Below are positions 23,524 through 32,688 of a stretch of DNA of 43,180 nt, piece after piece. Origin of the DNA: Muribaculaceae bacterium (GTDB lineage: Bacteria > Bacteroidota > Bacteroidia > Bacteroidales > Muribaculaceae); assembly GCA_022510465.1 (NCBI GenBank), contig JAFLTJ010000012.1, positions 1-43,180 on the forward strand. Direction: 5' to 3'. How positions within the stretch are numbered: position 1 is the stretch's first letter; the number at the start of each line of letters is the position of its first letter. Under the pieces are notes generated by a model. That model saw nothing but the letters and a program-made list of their open reading frames with translations. It searched no databases and was not told where the DNA came from. The translations under genes were made by a program, and so were the position numbers.

Positions 23524-24477
23524 CTATTTGGCAACACGTGAAAATCGCAGTGTTGACTGGTATCGGGGGAAGTTAATGGATAATATTGACTCCTGCTCTA
23601 TATCGGCGCTCACGTCATATATTATGCTCTCAGCGTTAGAGTCATACCATTCAACATTGTAATGATTCTCAAAAATTGTTGGTTTTAATTTGGCCTTAAT
23701 CATGCCGATGTGCCACAGGTCAGGGTTTACACTCGCTCCTCCGGCATAGATTAAGTCATAACCTCCCTCTCCATCCGATATGCCGGCCAGGCGATACCGG
23801 CCGCCCGCCACAGCCATGTCGGGATTGGTTGTACAGTCAAGATATTCCCAGAACGTCTCATACCGGTCATCGCTGGCGTCAAGATGTGCTTCAAGCGTAG
23901 CTGCATCCCAGTTTGTTGACAGAAGGCCTATTGCGTCGGTTTCGGTCTCGACTACTGCACGAAGCGATTCCACTTTACCGTTGACTACAATCGACATGGC
24001 GCCGTTTCGCGGCATGTCGACCGCAACATCGCCTATCTGTTCCGGGATTCGGTGACCTCCGTCTATCGTCATTGTTCCGCTCGCAGTGATGCTGACTATC
24101 AGCGTATTCTCTCCCTTTGACGACCATGCTCGCGGCGACCCGCCCAATGTGGCGACAATCGCGTCGCTTTCGGTGTCGATAACCTTAATCAGCGGCCTGT
24201 CTCCACCTTGAATATCGCTCAGACTACTGGATGAAAACTCAAGCATCACGCTGTAATTACCCAATGCTATTCCCCATGAGCCTTTCCCGCTTTTAAGCGC
24301 GGCGCGAGCCTCTATTGTTACCACCCCAAAGCCTCGGTTCCAGCCATCTGCCTGCAGAACGATAACGCTATCACTTACCTGCCCGGGGAAATCATCATAA
24401 AACTCCCGCAAAGAAGTTGCTGATGCCGTTACCGACATCAGCACTCCGGTTATTATCGCGATTCCACTACGATTCAT
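23524..24477 (-). CDS. Secreted protein of unknown function
   Basis: I do not recognise this 317-residue protein. It has a signal peptide (MNRSGIAIITGVLMSVTASA) followed by a beta-rich mature part. Segments such as WGIALGNYSVMLEFSSSS and AMSIVVNGKVESLRAVVE suggest a concanavalin-like or jelly-roll fold in residues about 30-170. A C-terminal part contains YETFWEYLDCTTNPD, RYRLAGISDGEGGYDLIY, and HIGMIKAKLKPTIFENHYNVEWYD. The pattern of a question-like score or text value plus a two-layer beta fold recalls other orphan Bacteroidetes envelope proteins. No catalytic motif stands out. It lies 20 bp downstream of the HtrA gene, same strand, so it may be co-expressed with envelope stress proteins. 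Confidence 0.75.
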   Translation of the reverse strand: MNRSGIAIITGVLMSVTASATSLREFYDDFPGQVSDSVIVLQADGWNRGFGVVTIEARAALKSGKGSWGIALGNYSVMLEFSSSSLSDIQGGDRPLIKVIDTESDAIVATLGGSPRAWSSKGENTLIVSITASGTMTIDGGHRIPEQIGDVAVDMPRNGAMSIVVNGKVESLRAVVETETDAIGLLSTNWDAATLEAHLDASDDRYETFWEYLDCTTNPDMAVAGGRYRLAGISDGEGGYDLIYAGGASVNPDLWHIGMIKAKLKPTIFENHYNVEWYDSNAESIIYDVSADIEQESILSINFPRYQSTLRFSRVAK

Positions 24478-24497
24478 TGTTCTGGGTTACAGCAGGT

Positions 24498-26030
24498 TTA
24501 ATCCTCTAACGGCACCGCATAATACTTCTTCTGACCATTTGGATAAACACCTGTGATAAACATCACCGGGTCCGAATCAGTATCGGCTAATATTGCCTCA
24601 TAGATTTTCTTTACATCATCGGCGCTCCTTACACGGGCATTGTTGATGTCACTGATGATAAACCCATCTTTTATGCCGGCACTCTTGAATCGGCCGTTTG
24701 TAATCTCCGACACCTGCACCCCGCTCGAAAGACGCAACTTCTTTAGCAAATCGGTTTCGGCTGTCTCAAGTTTACAGCCAAGTTCATCTACAGTTCCTTT
24801 CATGCGAACCTTAGTAGTGCCCTTTGAGTCAAGTAACTTCACGGTTGCCGTATGTGCTTTATTGTCACGATAATAGGTGACTTTTACGCTCTCGCCGGGC
24901 GCATACCGGTTGATTTGCTCTTGCAGCTGGGATACCGAGCGAACCTCGGTATCATTTATTGCGGTTATTATGTCATCCACCTTTATTCCGGCCTCTTCGG
25001 CTGCCGAGCCTTCTCCAACACTGGCCACGTAAACACCTGTCTTGGTCGCCGTTATGCCTTTCTCCTTTGCCAAAGCCGGAGTAAGGTCGCTGATTGTAAC
25101 ACCCAATACAGCCCGTTGAACGGTTCCATACTTACGCAAATCGCTTACAACTTTCGACATTATCGACGTTGGTATTGCAAACGAATATCCCGAGTAACTG
25201 CCTGTTTGACTGTATATTGCCGTATTGATACCTACAAGCTCTCCCGATAGATTGACCAACGCTCCTCCCGAATTTCCCGGATTGACGGCTGCGTCGGTCT
25301 GAATGTAGCTCTCAATACCCATTGAATTGCTGCGACTATGCGTTACGCTCGAAATACTTCGTGCTTTCGCGCTCACTATTCCGGTGGTTACGGTCGATGT
25401 GAAGCCAAATGGATTACCAACGGCAAGAACCCATTCTCCAACCTTCAAATCATCGCTGTTTCCAACCGGTATTACCGGTAGGTCCTCAGCCTCAATTTTT
25501 ATCAGCGCCAGGTCGGTAGTAGGGTCACTGCCTATTACAGTGGCGTCGTAGGTCGTATTGTCATTGAGCGTAACCTCAAGACGTTCAGCCCCGTCAATAA
25601 CATGATTGTTGGTGACAATATATCCGTCGGAGCTCAATATTACACCCGAGCCCAATCCCAATTGCTGCTCCGGCGCTTTTTTCGATTCATTATCCGAGTC
25701 ATTCTGCTGCGGTTGTTGACGTCGGGGAGATCCTCCGAAGAAAAACTCAAAGAACGGGTCGGAAAACGGGTCATAACCACCGCCTCTGTTGCCGTAACCA
25801 TAACTGTTGCGCGGCGTTACAAAACTTTTGATTGATACAACTCCGTTTATAGTGCTTTCTGCAGCTTCTGTAAAATCGGTATTGGTTACATTTCGCTGTG
25901 ACACGGTGAACAGACTGCCATTCCCGTTTGTGGTTGCGTCACTGTGTGTGCACGACGAGTGAGCCAAGGGAACAAGCAATGTAACAGCCGATAAGGATAC
26001 CAATCCTGCAAGTGTTAACTTCATTTTCAT
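24498..26030 (-). CDS. degP: Do-type periplasmic serine protease (HtrA/DegP/DegQ)
   Basis: HtrA proteases degrade or refold damaged envelope proteins. The 510-residue protein has an N-terminal signal (MKMKLTLAGLVSLSAVTLLVP) and a Gly/Phe-rich disordered stretch (about 75-125). The trypsin-like domain has the triad His143 (TNNHVIDGA), Asp173 (TTDLALIKI) and Ser254 (PGNSGGALVN). Two PDZ domains follow, about 300-395 (with VASVGEGSAAEEAGIKVDDII) and about 410-500 (with FKSAGIKDGFIISDINN). All catalytic residues are present. It cannot be decided from sequence whether it is DegP- or DegQ-like. The downstream secreted protein gene starts 20 bp later. Confidence 0.93.
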   Translation of the reverse strand: MKMKLTLAGLVSLSAVTLLVPLAHSSCTHSDATTNGNGSLFTVSQRNVTNTDFTEAAESTINGVVSIKSFVTPRNSYGYGNRGGGYDPFSDPFFEFFFGGSPRRQQPQQNDSDNESKKAPEQQLGLGSGVILSSDGYIVTNNHVIDGAERLEVTLNDNTTYDATVIGSDPTTDLALIKIEAEDLPVIPVGNSDDLKVGEWVLAVGNPFGFTSTVTTGIVSAKARSISSVTHSRSNSMGIESYIQTDAAVNPGNSGGALVNLSGELVGINTAIYSQTGSYSGYSFAIPTSIMSKVVSDLRKYGTVQRAVLGVTISDLTPALAKEKGITATKTGVYVASVGEGSAAEEAGIKVDDIITAINDTEVRSVSQLQEQINRYAPGESVKVTYYRDNKAHTATVKLLDSKGTTKVRMKGTVDELGCKLETAETDLLKKLRLSSGVQVSEITNGRFKSAGIKDGFIISDINNARVRSADDVKKIYEAILADTDSDPVMFITGVYPNGQKKYYAVPLED

Positions 26031-26214
26031 ATTTTTTATCGATTTCTTTGTTTCAGTTTTATTCTCTATATCTTAGACTGCAAAAACCTTGCCTTTATTA
26101 CACATCTCCATCCAAAAAATGTCATCTTTAAATCTTTTTAGCAACATTTGTCGCGAAATTAAAACATTTTTTATTTTCATAACATTTATTGAATTGAATA
26201 TGAGATTAATTGAT

Positions 26215-26222
26215 TAATTTTG
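26215..26222 (+). promoter_or_regulatory. -7 promoter box for the NlpC/P60-M16 unit
   Basis: TAATTTTG followed by CATTT matches TAnnTTTG. The first ATG is at 26240, giving a very short leader. Met3 (26246) or Met10 (26267) could be the true start. Confidence 0.65.
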
Positions 26223-26239
26223 CATTTAGTTCCTAAAAA

Positions 26240-27091
26240 ATGCTTATGTCACGTCACTCAATACTGATGCGTCAAATTGGCAGATTTATGCTGACTGCAA
26301 CTGCAGCCTTTGTCATTGTGTCATGCTCCACAGGGCGAAAGGTCGTTGCAAATGGCTATGACGCAACCCATTCTGTCGATGAATCAACGCCACAGGCCGG
26401 TAGACCCGATTCACACGTTTCGGCCCAACCTGTGCAATTACTCCTCAGCGAGGCCCATTCATGGAAAGGCACTCCATACCTTTGGGGCGGAAACGACCGC
26501 GACGGTGTTGATTGCTCCGGATTTGTGACGCAAGTCTATCTCAACGCGCTTGGTATCAAGTTGCCTCGAACCTCCCTGACGCAGAGCCAACACTGCACCC
26601 CGCTTGAGCAGCAGGAACTCTGCCCGGGTGACCTCATTTTCTTCTCAACCGACTCTTCCCGGCAAGGCGAGGTGAGCCACGTAGGCCTTTATATCGGCGA
26701 GCGAAACATGATACACGCCTCGTCAAGTAGGGGAGTGATAGTTTCCAGTCTTGATAATACATACTACAAGCGGACATTCCACTCTGCCGGGCGTGTTCGA
26801 GAGCTGTTCGACCTTATTCAGAACTTTGAATCTCCGGCTGCCAAGTCTCCGGTTATTGACATCGTTCCCGACGAAAAAATTGACACTCCGCCGGCCGAGA
26901 TACAAACCAAGAAATCCAAGCCGGCAGCACCTAAAGCCAAACCGTCAGCGCCTAAAACCAAGTCTGTAACGGCCAAGGCCAAGCCGGCTCAGGCAGCATC
27001 TGTTTCAGAACTTGATGCCCGGCAGGCATTCCTAAATTCTCTCTCCGAAGAAAATATCGATTCCCTTTATCACGCTCCGACCAGCAAATGA
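26240..27091 (+). CDS. NlpC/P60 family lipoprotein (peptidoglycan endopeptidase)
   Basis: This family cleaves gamma-D-Glu-diaminopimelate bonds in peptidoglycan stem peptides. The 283-residue protein has a lipoprotein signal ending VIVSC (Cys29). Its NlpC/P60 domain (about 65-190) has the complete triad region: Cys92 in GVDCSGFV, His147 in VSHVGLYIG, and a polar third residue around His159 (MIHASSSRGV). The C-terminal 90 residues are Lys/Ala/Pro repeats (KPAAPKAKPSAPKTKS), likely a flexible or wall-binding tail. The stop overlaps the ATG of the next gene (ATGA, 27088-27091), so the M16-like protein is probably translationally coupled. Confidence 0.92.
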   Translation: MLMSRHSILMRQIGRFMLTATAAFVIVSCSTGRKVVANGYDATHSVDESTPQAGRPDSHVSAQPVQLLLSEAHSWKGTPYLWGGNDRDGVDCSGFVTQVYLNALGIKLPRTSLTQSQHCTPLEQQELCPGDLIFFSTDSSRQGEVSHVGLYIGERNMIHASSSRGVIVSSLDNTYYKRTFHSAGRVRELFDLIQNFESPAAKSPVIDIVPDEKIDTPPAEIQTKKSKPAAPKAKPSAPKTKSVTAKAKPAQAASVSELDARQAFLNSLSEENIDSLYHAPTSK

Positions 27092-28398
27092 TACCTGTTG
27101 ACAGAACCACGCCACCATCGGTTTTCGGCCTCCCTCTACTTGAAAGAGCCAAGCCTGTTACATTCACTCTCGACAACGGAATCAGAGTTGTGGCCTTGAA
27201 CAGCAATGAACTGAAATTCACCCGGGTTAACGTGATTGTAAATGGTGGTCTCATCGAAGCTCCCAATTATGGAGTAGCGATGATTGCCCCCGAGGCTGCT
27301 CGGGAGGGAACAATCTCAATGTCGGGTGACAAAATTGCTGATATTCTTGATTTTAATGGAGCTGAATTAAAATCAGTCTGCCACAGTCATCACACCTCTT
27401 TTTCGCTTTTGTCTCTTACATCCGGGATTGAAAGCCTTCTGCCTGTACTGGCCGACATTACCGCCCGCCCCGTATTTCAGAATGACTCCATCGCCCCTAT
27501 TGCCGATAGAATAGCCGGAAAAATTGAAATGCAAAAACAGCAAGTAGGGTATCTGGCCGATAGAGAACTTGACAAGCTTGTCTATGGCCCGGGCCATCCG
27601 GCCGCTCGAAATATTACTCCCGAGATTATAAGGGCAACCGATTCAGCTGCAATTATCGACTGGCATCGTCGCCGGTTAAATCCCGCCTCAATAACAATCT
27701 TTGTCGCCGGAAAAACTTCCGACAATATTTTTGACACCCTTCAAAATACATTCGGTTCAATAAAAGCAACCGGTTCGGGACTCGAACCCGACTATTCTCC
27801 CTATATTCCTGAGCCTGTGGGAGATATCACATCTGTTCACAAGCCCGGAGCGGTGCAGGCAGCCATAGCGGCAGGAATCCCCTCGGTCTCTCGTCAGCAT
27901 GAAGATTATATCCCCATTAGGCTGGCGGTTATGGCTTTAGGTGGATATTTCGGAAGCAGGTTAATGCTGAATATACGCGAAGATAAAGGATTGACATACG
28001 GCATAAATGCCTACCTTGCTGGCGGAGTCGAGGGTAGCGTGATTAAGATTATGACAAACTGTAACAGCAGCTTTATTCAGCAAGTTATTGATGAAATAAG
28101 AAAAGAAATCATATCGCTACAAAATCCCGACTCATTCTCCGATAGCGAAATGGAGCGCCTGCGACGCCATTTAATCAGCTCTTTAGCCTCAATGGTCGAC
28201 TCTCCGCTGGCCACCATGGATACATACGAAAACATCCTCTATGCAGGCACGCCAACCGATTATTTTGAGCAACAGCAGGATGCGATACGGGCAATGACCC
28301 CGCATAGTATTGCCGACATCGCCCGGCGGTATATCAATCCATCAAAATTGCATATATGCGTTGCCGGCGATAAATCTTCTTTTCAAAACGGCGTGTAA
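27088..28398 (+). CDS. M16-family peptidase homologue lacking the zinc motif
   Basis: The 436-residue protein has the two-domain layout of an M16 half (insulinase/processing peptidase family). M16 enzymes carry HxxEH in the context GxAHFLEHMxFxGT. Here the same position reads GVAMIAPEAAREGT (residues 62-75), so both His residues and the Glu of the motif are replaced. The C-terminal half keeps the substrate-binding Arg/Tyr pair of IREDKGLTYGINAYL (about 291-305). This resembles the inactive beta subunit of two-chain M16 peptidases or the inactive half of fused ones. No active partner is encoded in the window. There is no signal peptide, so it would act in the cytosol unless exported another way. 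It is coupled to the NlpC/P60 gene by a 4-bp overlap. Confidence 0.85.
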   Translation: MIPVDRTTPPSVFGLPLLERAKPVTFTLDNGIRVVALNSNELKFTRVNVIVNGGLIEAPNYGVAMIAPEAAREGTISMSGDKIADILDFNGAELKSVCHSHHTSFSLLSLTSGIESLLPVLADITARPVFQNDSIAPIADRIAGKIEMQKQQVGYLADRELDKLVYGPGHPAARNITPEIIRATDSAAIIDWHRRRLNPASITIFVAGKTSDNIFDTLQNTFGSIKATGSGLEPDYSPYIPEPVGDITSVHKPGAVQAAIAAGIPSVSRQHEDYIPIRLAVMALGGYFGSRLMLNIREDKGLTYGINAYLAGGVEGSVIKIMTNCNSSFIQQVIDEIRKEIISLQNPDSFSDSEMERLRRHLISSLASMVDSPLATMDTYENILYAGTPTDYFEQQQDAIRAMTPHSIADIARRYINPSKLHICVAGDKSSFQNGV

Positions 28399-28446
28399 AT
28401 CCTCAAAAATTGCTCGACAATTTGTAAAATCATCCCCAAAATTTAG

Positions 28447-28454
28447 TATATTTG
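28447..28454 (+). promoter_or_regulatory. -7 promoter box for pfp
   Basis: TATATTTG followed by CAAAATC matches TAnnTTTG and lies 36 bp before the pfp ATG. Confidence 0.72.
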
Positions 28455-28490
28455 CAAAATCATATAACCATATTTTAAATCACATACCAA

Positions 28491-30158
28491 ATGAAAAAAA
28501 GCGCATTGCAACAAGCACGTGCAACCTATCAGCCAAAGCTCCCCGTAGTTCTTACAGGCGGAGCTGTGGAGGCTATTGCCGGCCAACCAACCGAATCGGT
28601 TGCCAATCAAGCTGAAATCAAAGAATTATTCCCAAACACTTACGGCCTGCCCGAACTGCACTTTGAGAAAAAACAAAATTCCACCCGTTCTGCCAACCTT
28701 GAAGCAAAACCGATTAATGTCGGTGTAATACTCTCCGGGGGTCAGGCTCCGGGCGGGCATAACGTTATTAGCGGTCTTTTTGACGGTATCAAGAAAATTC
28801 ATCGTGACAGTCGTCTATATGGATTTTTAATGGGTCCGGGCGGTTTTGTTGACCACAAATACATCGAATTGACTGCCGATTATATCGACCAATATCGCAA
28901 TACCGGCGGTTTTGATATTATCGGGTCGGGAAGAACTAAACTTGAGACTAAAGAGCAGTTTGACAAAGGTCTTGAGATACTTCGTGAGCTTAACATCAGC
29001 GCGCTCGTTATCATAGGTGGCGACGACTCAAATACAAATGCTGCAATCCTGGCCGAATATTACAAGGCTATTAATGCCGGTGTGCAGGTTATCGGATGTC
29101 CCAAAACTATTGACGGCGACCTTAAGAACAACGTTATCGAAACCTCATTTGGTTTTGACACTGCAACCAAAGTTTACAGCGAAGTAATTGGTAACATTCA
29201 GCGCGATTGCAACTCTGCCAAGAAATATTGGCATTTCATCAAATTGATGGGCCGCTCGGCAAGCCACATCGCTCTTGAATGTGCTCTACAATGTCAGCCG
29301 AATGTATGCATCATTTCCGAGGAGGTTGAAGAAAAGAACATGACCCTCTCGGAGGTTGTTGATTCTATCGCCGACGTTGTTGCGCGTCGTGCCGCTAATG
29401 GTGACAACTACGGTATAGTCCTGATTCCCGAGGGTTTAATCGAATTTATCCCGGCCGTAAAGGCTCTTATTGCCGAGCTGAACGACCTGCTTGCAGCCAA
29501 AGCCGCCGATTTTGCAACTGTCGAAGCCGACAAGCAGCGAGAATGGGTGATAAATCAGCTTAGCGAAGCAAACGCCGCTACCTACGAATCACTGCCGCTC
29601 GGCGTTGCCCGTCAGTTAACTCTCGACCGCGACCCGCACGGAAATGTTCAGGTGTCACTGATTGAAACCGAGAAACTTCTCAGTGAAATGGTTGCCAAGC
29701 GTCTTGACCAAATGAAAGCCGACGGTAAATATAACGGCAAGTTTGCGGCTCAACACCATTTCTTCGGTTACGAAGGCCGTTGTGCCGACCCGTCTAACTT
29801 TGACGCTGACTATTGCTACGGCCTCGGGTACACGGCTGCCAATCTTATCAATGCCGGTGTTACCGGGTATATGGCATCGTTGCGTAATCTGACACTTCCA
29901 TCGGTTCAATGGATTCCGGGCGGTATTCCTGTAACAATGATGATGAATATGGAACGTCGTCACGGTGCTATGAAACCTGTTATACAAAAAGCTCTTGTGA
30001 AGCTTGATGCTGCTCCATTCAAGAAATTCGCTTCAAAACGTGAAGAATGGGCCATGAATACATGCTACACTTATCCGGGCCCTATCCAGTATTTTGGCCC
30101 TGCTGAGGTGTGTGACCAACCCTCACAGACTCTTAAACTGGAAAATCAGGGTCTATAA
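28491..30158 (+). CDS. pfp: Pyrophosphate-fructose 6-phosphate 1-phosphotransferase
   Basis: PFP reversibly phosphorylates fructose 6-phosphate using pyrophosphate instead of ATP, a glycolytic/gluconeogenic enzyme. At 555 residues it is the long, plant-beta-like form. Motifs are [13 protein letters not shown] (about 84-96), [12 protein letters not shown] (GGDDS marks PPi rather than ATP use), [10 protein letters not shown] with the catalytic Asp, and [13 protein letters not shown]. The C-terminal [13 protein letters not shown] is also present. It has its own promoter and a strong terminator. Confidence 0.96.
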   Translation: MKKSALQQARATYQPKLPVVLTGGAVEAIAGQPTESVANQAEIKELFPNTYGLPELHFEKKQNSTRSANLEAKPINVGVILSGGQAPGGHNVISGLFDGIKKIHRDSRLYGFLMGPGGFVDHKYIELTADYIDQYRNTGGFDIIGSGRTKLETKEQFDKGLEILRELNISALVIIGGDDSNTNAAILAEYYKAINAGVQVIGCPKTIDGDLKNNVIETSFGFDTATKVYSEVIGNIQRDCNSAKKYWHFIKLMGRSASHIALECALQCQPNVCIISEEVEEKNMTLSEVVDSIADVVARRAANGDNYGIVLIPEGLIEFIPAVKALIAELNDLLAAKAADFATVEADKQREWVINQLSEANAATYESLPLGVARQLTLDRDPHGNVQVSLIETEKLLSEMVAKRLDQMKADGKYNGKFAAQHHFFGYEGRCADPSNFDADYCYGLGYTAANLINAGVTGYMASLRNLTLPSVQWIPGGIPVTMMMNMERRHGAMKPVIQKALVKLDAAPFKKFASKREEWAMNTCYTYPGPIQYFGPAEVCDQPSQTLKLENQGL

Positions 30159-30187
30159 TCCCATAATCCCGAATTTCAGCTTGCATT

Positions 30188-30232
30188 GAGACCTGCCTGG
30201 GGGAGCAATTTTGCTCCGGCGGGTCTCTTTTT
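30188..30232 (+). terminator. Terminator of pfp
   Basis: GAGACC and GCC pair with GGC and GGGTCTC around an inner GGAGCAA/TTGCTCC helix, followed by TCTTTTT. It is 29 bp after the pfp stop and ends 5 bp before the convergent gene stop at 30237. Confidence 0.85.
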
Positions 30233-30236
30233 ACGC

Positions 30237-30725
30237 TTATTCCTGATTTTTCACCACGGCTGCCGGAATTGATACAAAAATATCGTATGCCGTACCTTTT
30301 GAACGTGCCGGTAGGCGAGAGTGCCGGTAATAGAACGATTGTTGTTTGTCCCAGGAATTGAATGTAATCATGCGAGTTTGGCCGGGAGGCACAGTGCAGT
30401 TTACCCATTGTTCTGTTTGATGTAACTGACGCCCGGCAAGGTCTCGGTACTGTATGTTCAGTTTGATGGACTGTAACTCGCTATGGAGGTTATTGGTTAC
30501 AAAAACCGTTTCATATCTGGTATGTAACGGTTTGTCATAACCATTGAGAACAATATCACCGTCTCTCGGCGAGATTGTGTCAAGCTCTTCCACGCCGGTA
30601 ACCCTCTCTACAGGCCGATGTTCATCCTTGACCTTAAGCCCGCGACGACGTGTGTTTTGTCCCTCTATATTGAAACACAGCGCCACCGTCAGTATGCTCA
30701 CAACCAAAAATAGATACTTTCTCAT
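30237..30725 (-). CDS. Secreted protein of unknown function
   Basis: This 162-residue protein starts with a signal peptide (MRKYLFLVVSILTVALCFNIEG). The mature part has a small beta-sandwich look: YETVFVTNNLHSELQSIKLNIQYRD and VPPGQTRMITFNSWD resemble Fn3- or COG-like domains that carry hydrophobic strands around a Pro-Gly turn. The SFYYRHSR segment follows. No catalytic motif is apparent. Its ATG overlaps the stop of the upstream gene by 4 bp (30722-30725), so the two are translationally coupled and probably act together in the envelope. Confidence 0.75.
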   Translation of the reverse strand: MRKYLFLVVSILTVALCFNIEGQNTRRRGLKVKDEHRPVERVTGVEELDTISPRDGDIVLNGYDKPLHTRYETVFVTNNLHSELQSIKLNIQYRDLAGRQLHQTEQWVNCTVPPGQTRMITFNSWDKQQSFYYRHSRLPARSKGTAYDIFVSIPAAVVKNQE

Positions 30726-31309
30726 AGATAGCGAGGTTCAACCGGTTTTAGCGGCTCGGGAAACAGGCGTATACACCCGTCGGCCGGTCTGTTTTCATAT
30801 CCTTTTCTGATTACGCGGCCCGCAATTCCGGGTAGCAGTGACGGCAAGTAAATGCGTAATTTGGGATTTTGAGGAATAAAACGCATGAATGCACGGTCAG
30901 ACGCCAGATTCAACGTAAATACACGCCGGCCGCTCAAGCCGGGAGTGGTTAAATTATGCTCCTTATAGAATGTTGCAATGTATGTGCCACGTTCGCCTCC
31001 GCGATTTATTAACCCGATTACGGTGCCCGGTCGGAGAGTACGGTCGGCTCCGTCAATTATCACGACGGCATAATTGGCCTTGACGTTCATTTCCCGTGTT
31101 ACCTTGACAATGACAACACGAGAACCGTTTCCCGAGAACTGCCACAAACCCTCAATGACATCAAGCGGCATTGCAGCCATACGGGCCACGACACTGTCTA
31201 CATTGTGATACCCGTCAAGCCGCACCGGAGTCGCCGGCAATTTGGGGCTGCCCGCATACGAAATCAAAGCGATAAACATCGCCGTGATGTATGCTGTAAA
31301 TCGCTTCAT
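30722..31309 (-). CDS. Secreted protein of unknown function
   Basis: This 195-residue protein has a signal peptide (MKRFTAYITAMFIALISYAG). The rest contains VARMAAMPLDVIEGLWQFSG, then VVIVKVTREMNVKANYAVVIIDGADRTLRPGTVIG and GTYIATFYK. This looks like a compact beta-barrel or lipocalin-like fold (GLWQF at the start of a strand). The C-terminus is basic and Pro-rich. No family could be named. It is 9 bp downstream of the DUF3078 gene and overlaps the following gene by 4 bp. Confidence 0.75.
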   Translation of the reverse strand: MKRFTAYITAMFIALISYAGSPKLPATPVRLDGYHNVDSVVARMAAMPLDVIEGLWQFSGNGSRVVIVKVTREMNVKANYAVVIIDGADRTLRPGTVIGLINRGGERGTYIATFYKEHNLTTPGLSGRRVFTLNLASDRAFMRFIPQNPKLRIYLPSLLPGIAGRVIRKGYENRPADGCIRLFPEPLKPVEPRYL

Positions 31310-31318
31310 TCAGGTGCG

Positions 31319-32647
31319 TTACTTGTAGCTCGAGAAAATATAGCTGAATCCGAAGCTGAGAATCTCTTTCAGCTGCCAGTCGTGCCAATGTTCATCGGCT
31401 GATGCTCCGTCTGACGAATCATATCTCAAATGCACATATATTCTCGTCGACAGAAAGCGGCTTACCGTGAACTCAAACGTATTTTCCCAGTCACCCTGTG
31501 CATAGTGATAGTTGGTAAACATGAACAAGCGCGACTGCCACTTCACGTTCCGGGCTATATTCCAGGTTATCTTTGCCTCTGCGCTCGAACCGAAATCGCT
31601 AACCGTATGTCTGCCCTCCTTGATTCCAAATGCCGTTACATCCATCCCCGTGTGAATACAGGTCTTGAGATTGTAGGATAGCGGTGAAATAGCCAGGTCA
31701 AATACGAAACGTTTTGACGGGCTTGTGTAATTGTAAGTCATACCAAGACCAAGATTTAATTCACCCGGCGACAATATCGCCGCTGTAGGAATCATGGTGT
31801 TTGACTTATAATTGTTCAAGAGCTGGGTTTTAAACTGTCCCGTTAACGAGTAATACCAGTGTTTGGCCGCCTTATATCCCAGCTTGGAGTTGATTTGAAA
31901 CAGGTCCTCGCTGATGCTATATGAGCGCAATTCATCTTCCGGGGCACTGTTAAGACTCAGCTTATAGGAAAAGTTGTTTTCAAAAAGCAAATTAGGGTGG
32001 AATGCCGGATTCAACTTGATATCTAAGTTCAGATTCAGAAGTATATTCAGGCTGTTTGTTCCGCCCTGATACCAGTTTGGCGACACGTAAGCCTGCGAGA
32101 ATTGCAACGCTCCGTTAAAATCGTGCAACCAGTTGCGCCGCTTTATTTCGGGCGTAACATCGGCCACAAGCTCTTGTTCCGACACCGGAATCTCGGTGAT
32201 TACAATTTTGGCAAGCTCCGGGTCTACCTTGGCTCTGAACTTTTTGGGAGGTTCGGGCAACAAACTTTCGTTGTATCTGATTTCCTGTGGATAATTCACC
32301 ATGTAATACTGCTTGGCCCGCTGCACTATCTCCTCATTGCTTTCATAGTCATCGAGCCACCGATAAACCTCGGGCGAAACATCCCCGTGGGTATTAGGCT
32401 TTAGTGCAATCGGCTCAAACATACGATAGTTGTCAAATACCGCCGGTCGTAGCATGTAGCTCGGTATAACGTCATATCGACGCGATGGATACTGGCTCAG
32501 CAGCGAGTCGACGCATGTCGACAATACGCTGTCGGTCCTATTTATCAAATCTTCCTGTATTAAATCGTTTGACAATGTCTGGGCGCTGCCTGTCGACACA
32601 ATCGCAGCAACCGAAACCGTCATTATAACTTTTTTCCTCAAATTCAT
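31319..32647 (-). CDS. DUF3078 outer-membrane protein
   Basis: From the ATG at 32645-32647 the protein has 442 residues, starting with a signal peptide (MNLRKKVIMTVSVAAIVSTGSAQ). The second half (about 175-442) is a series of amphipathic beta strands ending in the aromatic FSYIFSSYK. It includes WYQGGTNSLNILLNLNLDIK, the WYxGG signature I associate with DUF3078 proteins, and LLFENNFSYKL. This suggests an outer-membrane beta-barrel. The function is unknown. A longer reading from a GTG at 32698 would overlap guaA and place 17 extra residues before the signal peptide, so it is rejected. It follows guaA by 41 bp. Confidence 0.82.
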   Translation of the reverse strand: MNLRKKVIMTVSVAAIVSTGSAQTLSNDLIQEDLINRTDSVLSTCVDSLLSQYPSRRYDVIPSYMLRPAVFDNYRMFEPIALKPNTHGDVSPEVYRWLDDYESNEEIVQRAKQYYMVNYPQEIRYNESLLPEPPKKFRAKVDPELAKIVITEIPVSEQELVADVTPEIKRRNWLHDFNGALQFSQAYVSPNWYQGGTNSLNILLNLNLDIKLNPAFHPNLLFENNFSYKLSLNSAPEDELRSYSISEDLFQINSKLGYKAAKHWYYSLTGQFKTQLLNNYKSNTMIPTAAILSPGELNLGLGMTYNYTSPSKRFVFDLAISPLSYNLKTCIHTGMDVTAFGIKEGRHTVSDFGSSAEAKITWNIARNVKWQSRLFMFTNYHYAQGDWENTFEFTVSRFLSTRIYVHLRYDSSDGASADEHWHDWQLKEILSFGFSYIFSSYK

Positions 32648-32688
32648 ATAGAGATTACATTTAGAAATGATATAACAACCCCCCAAAA

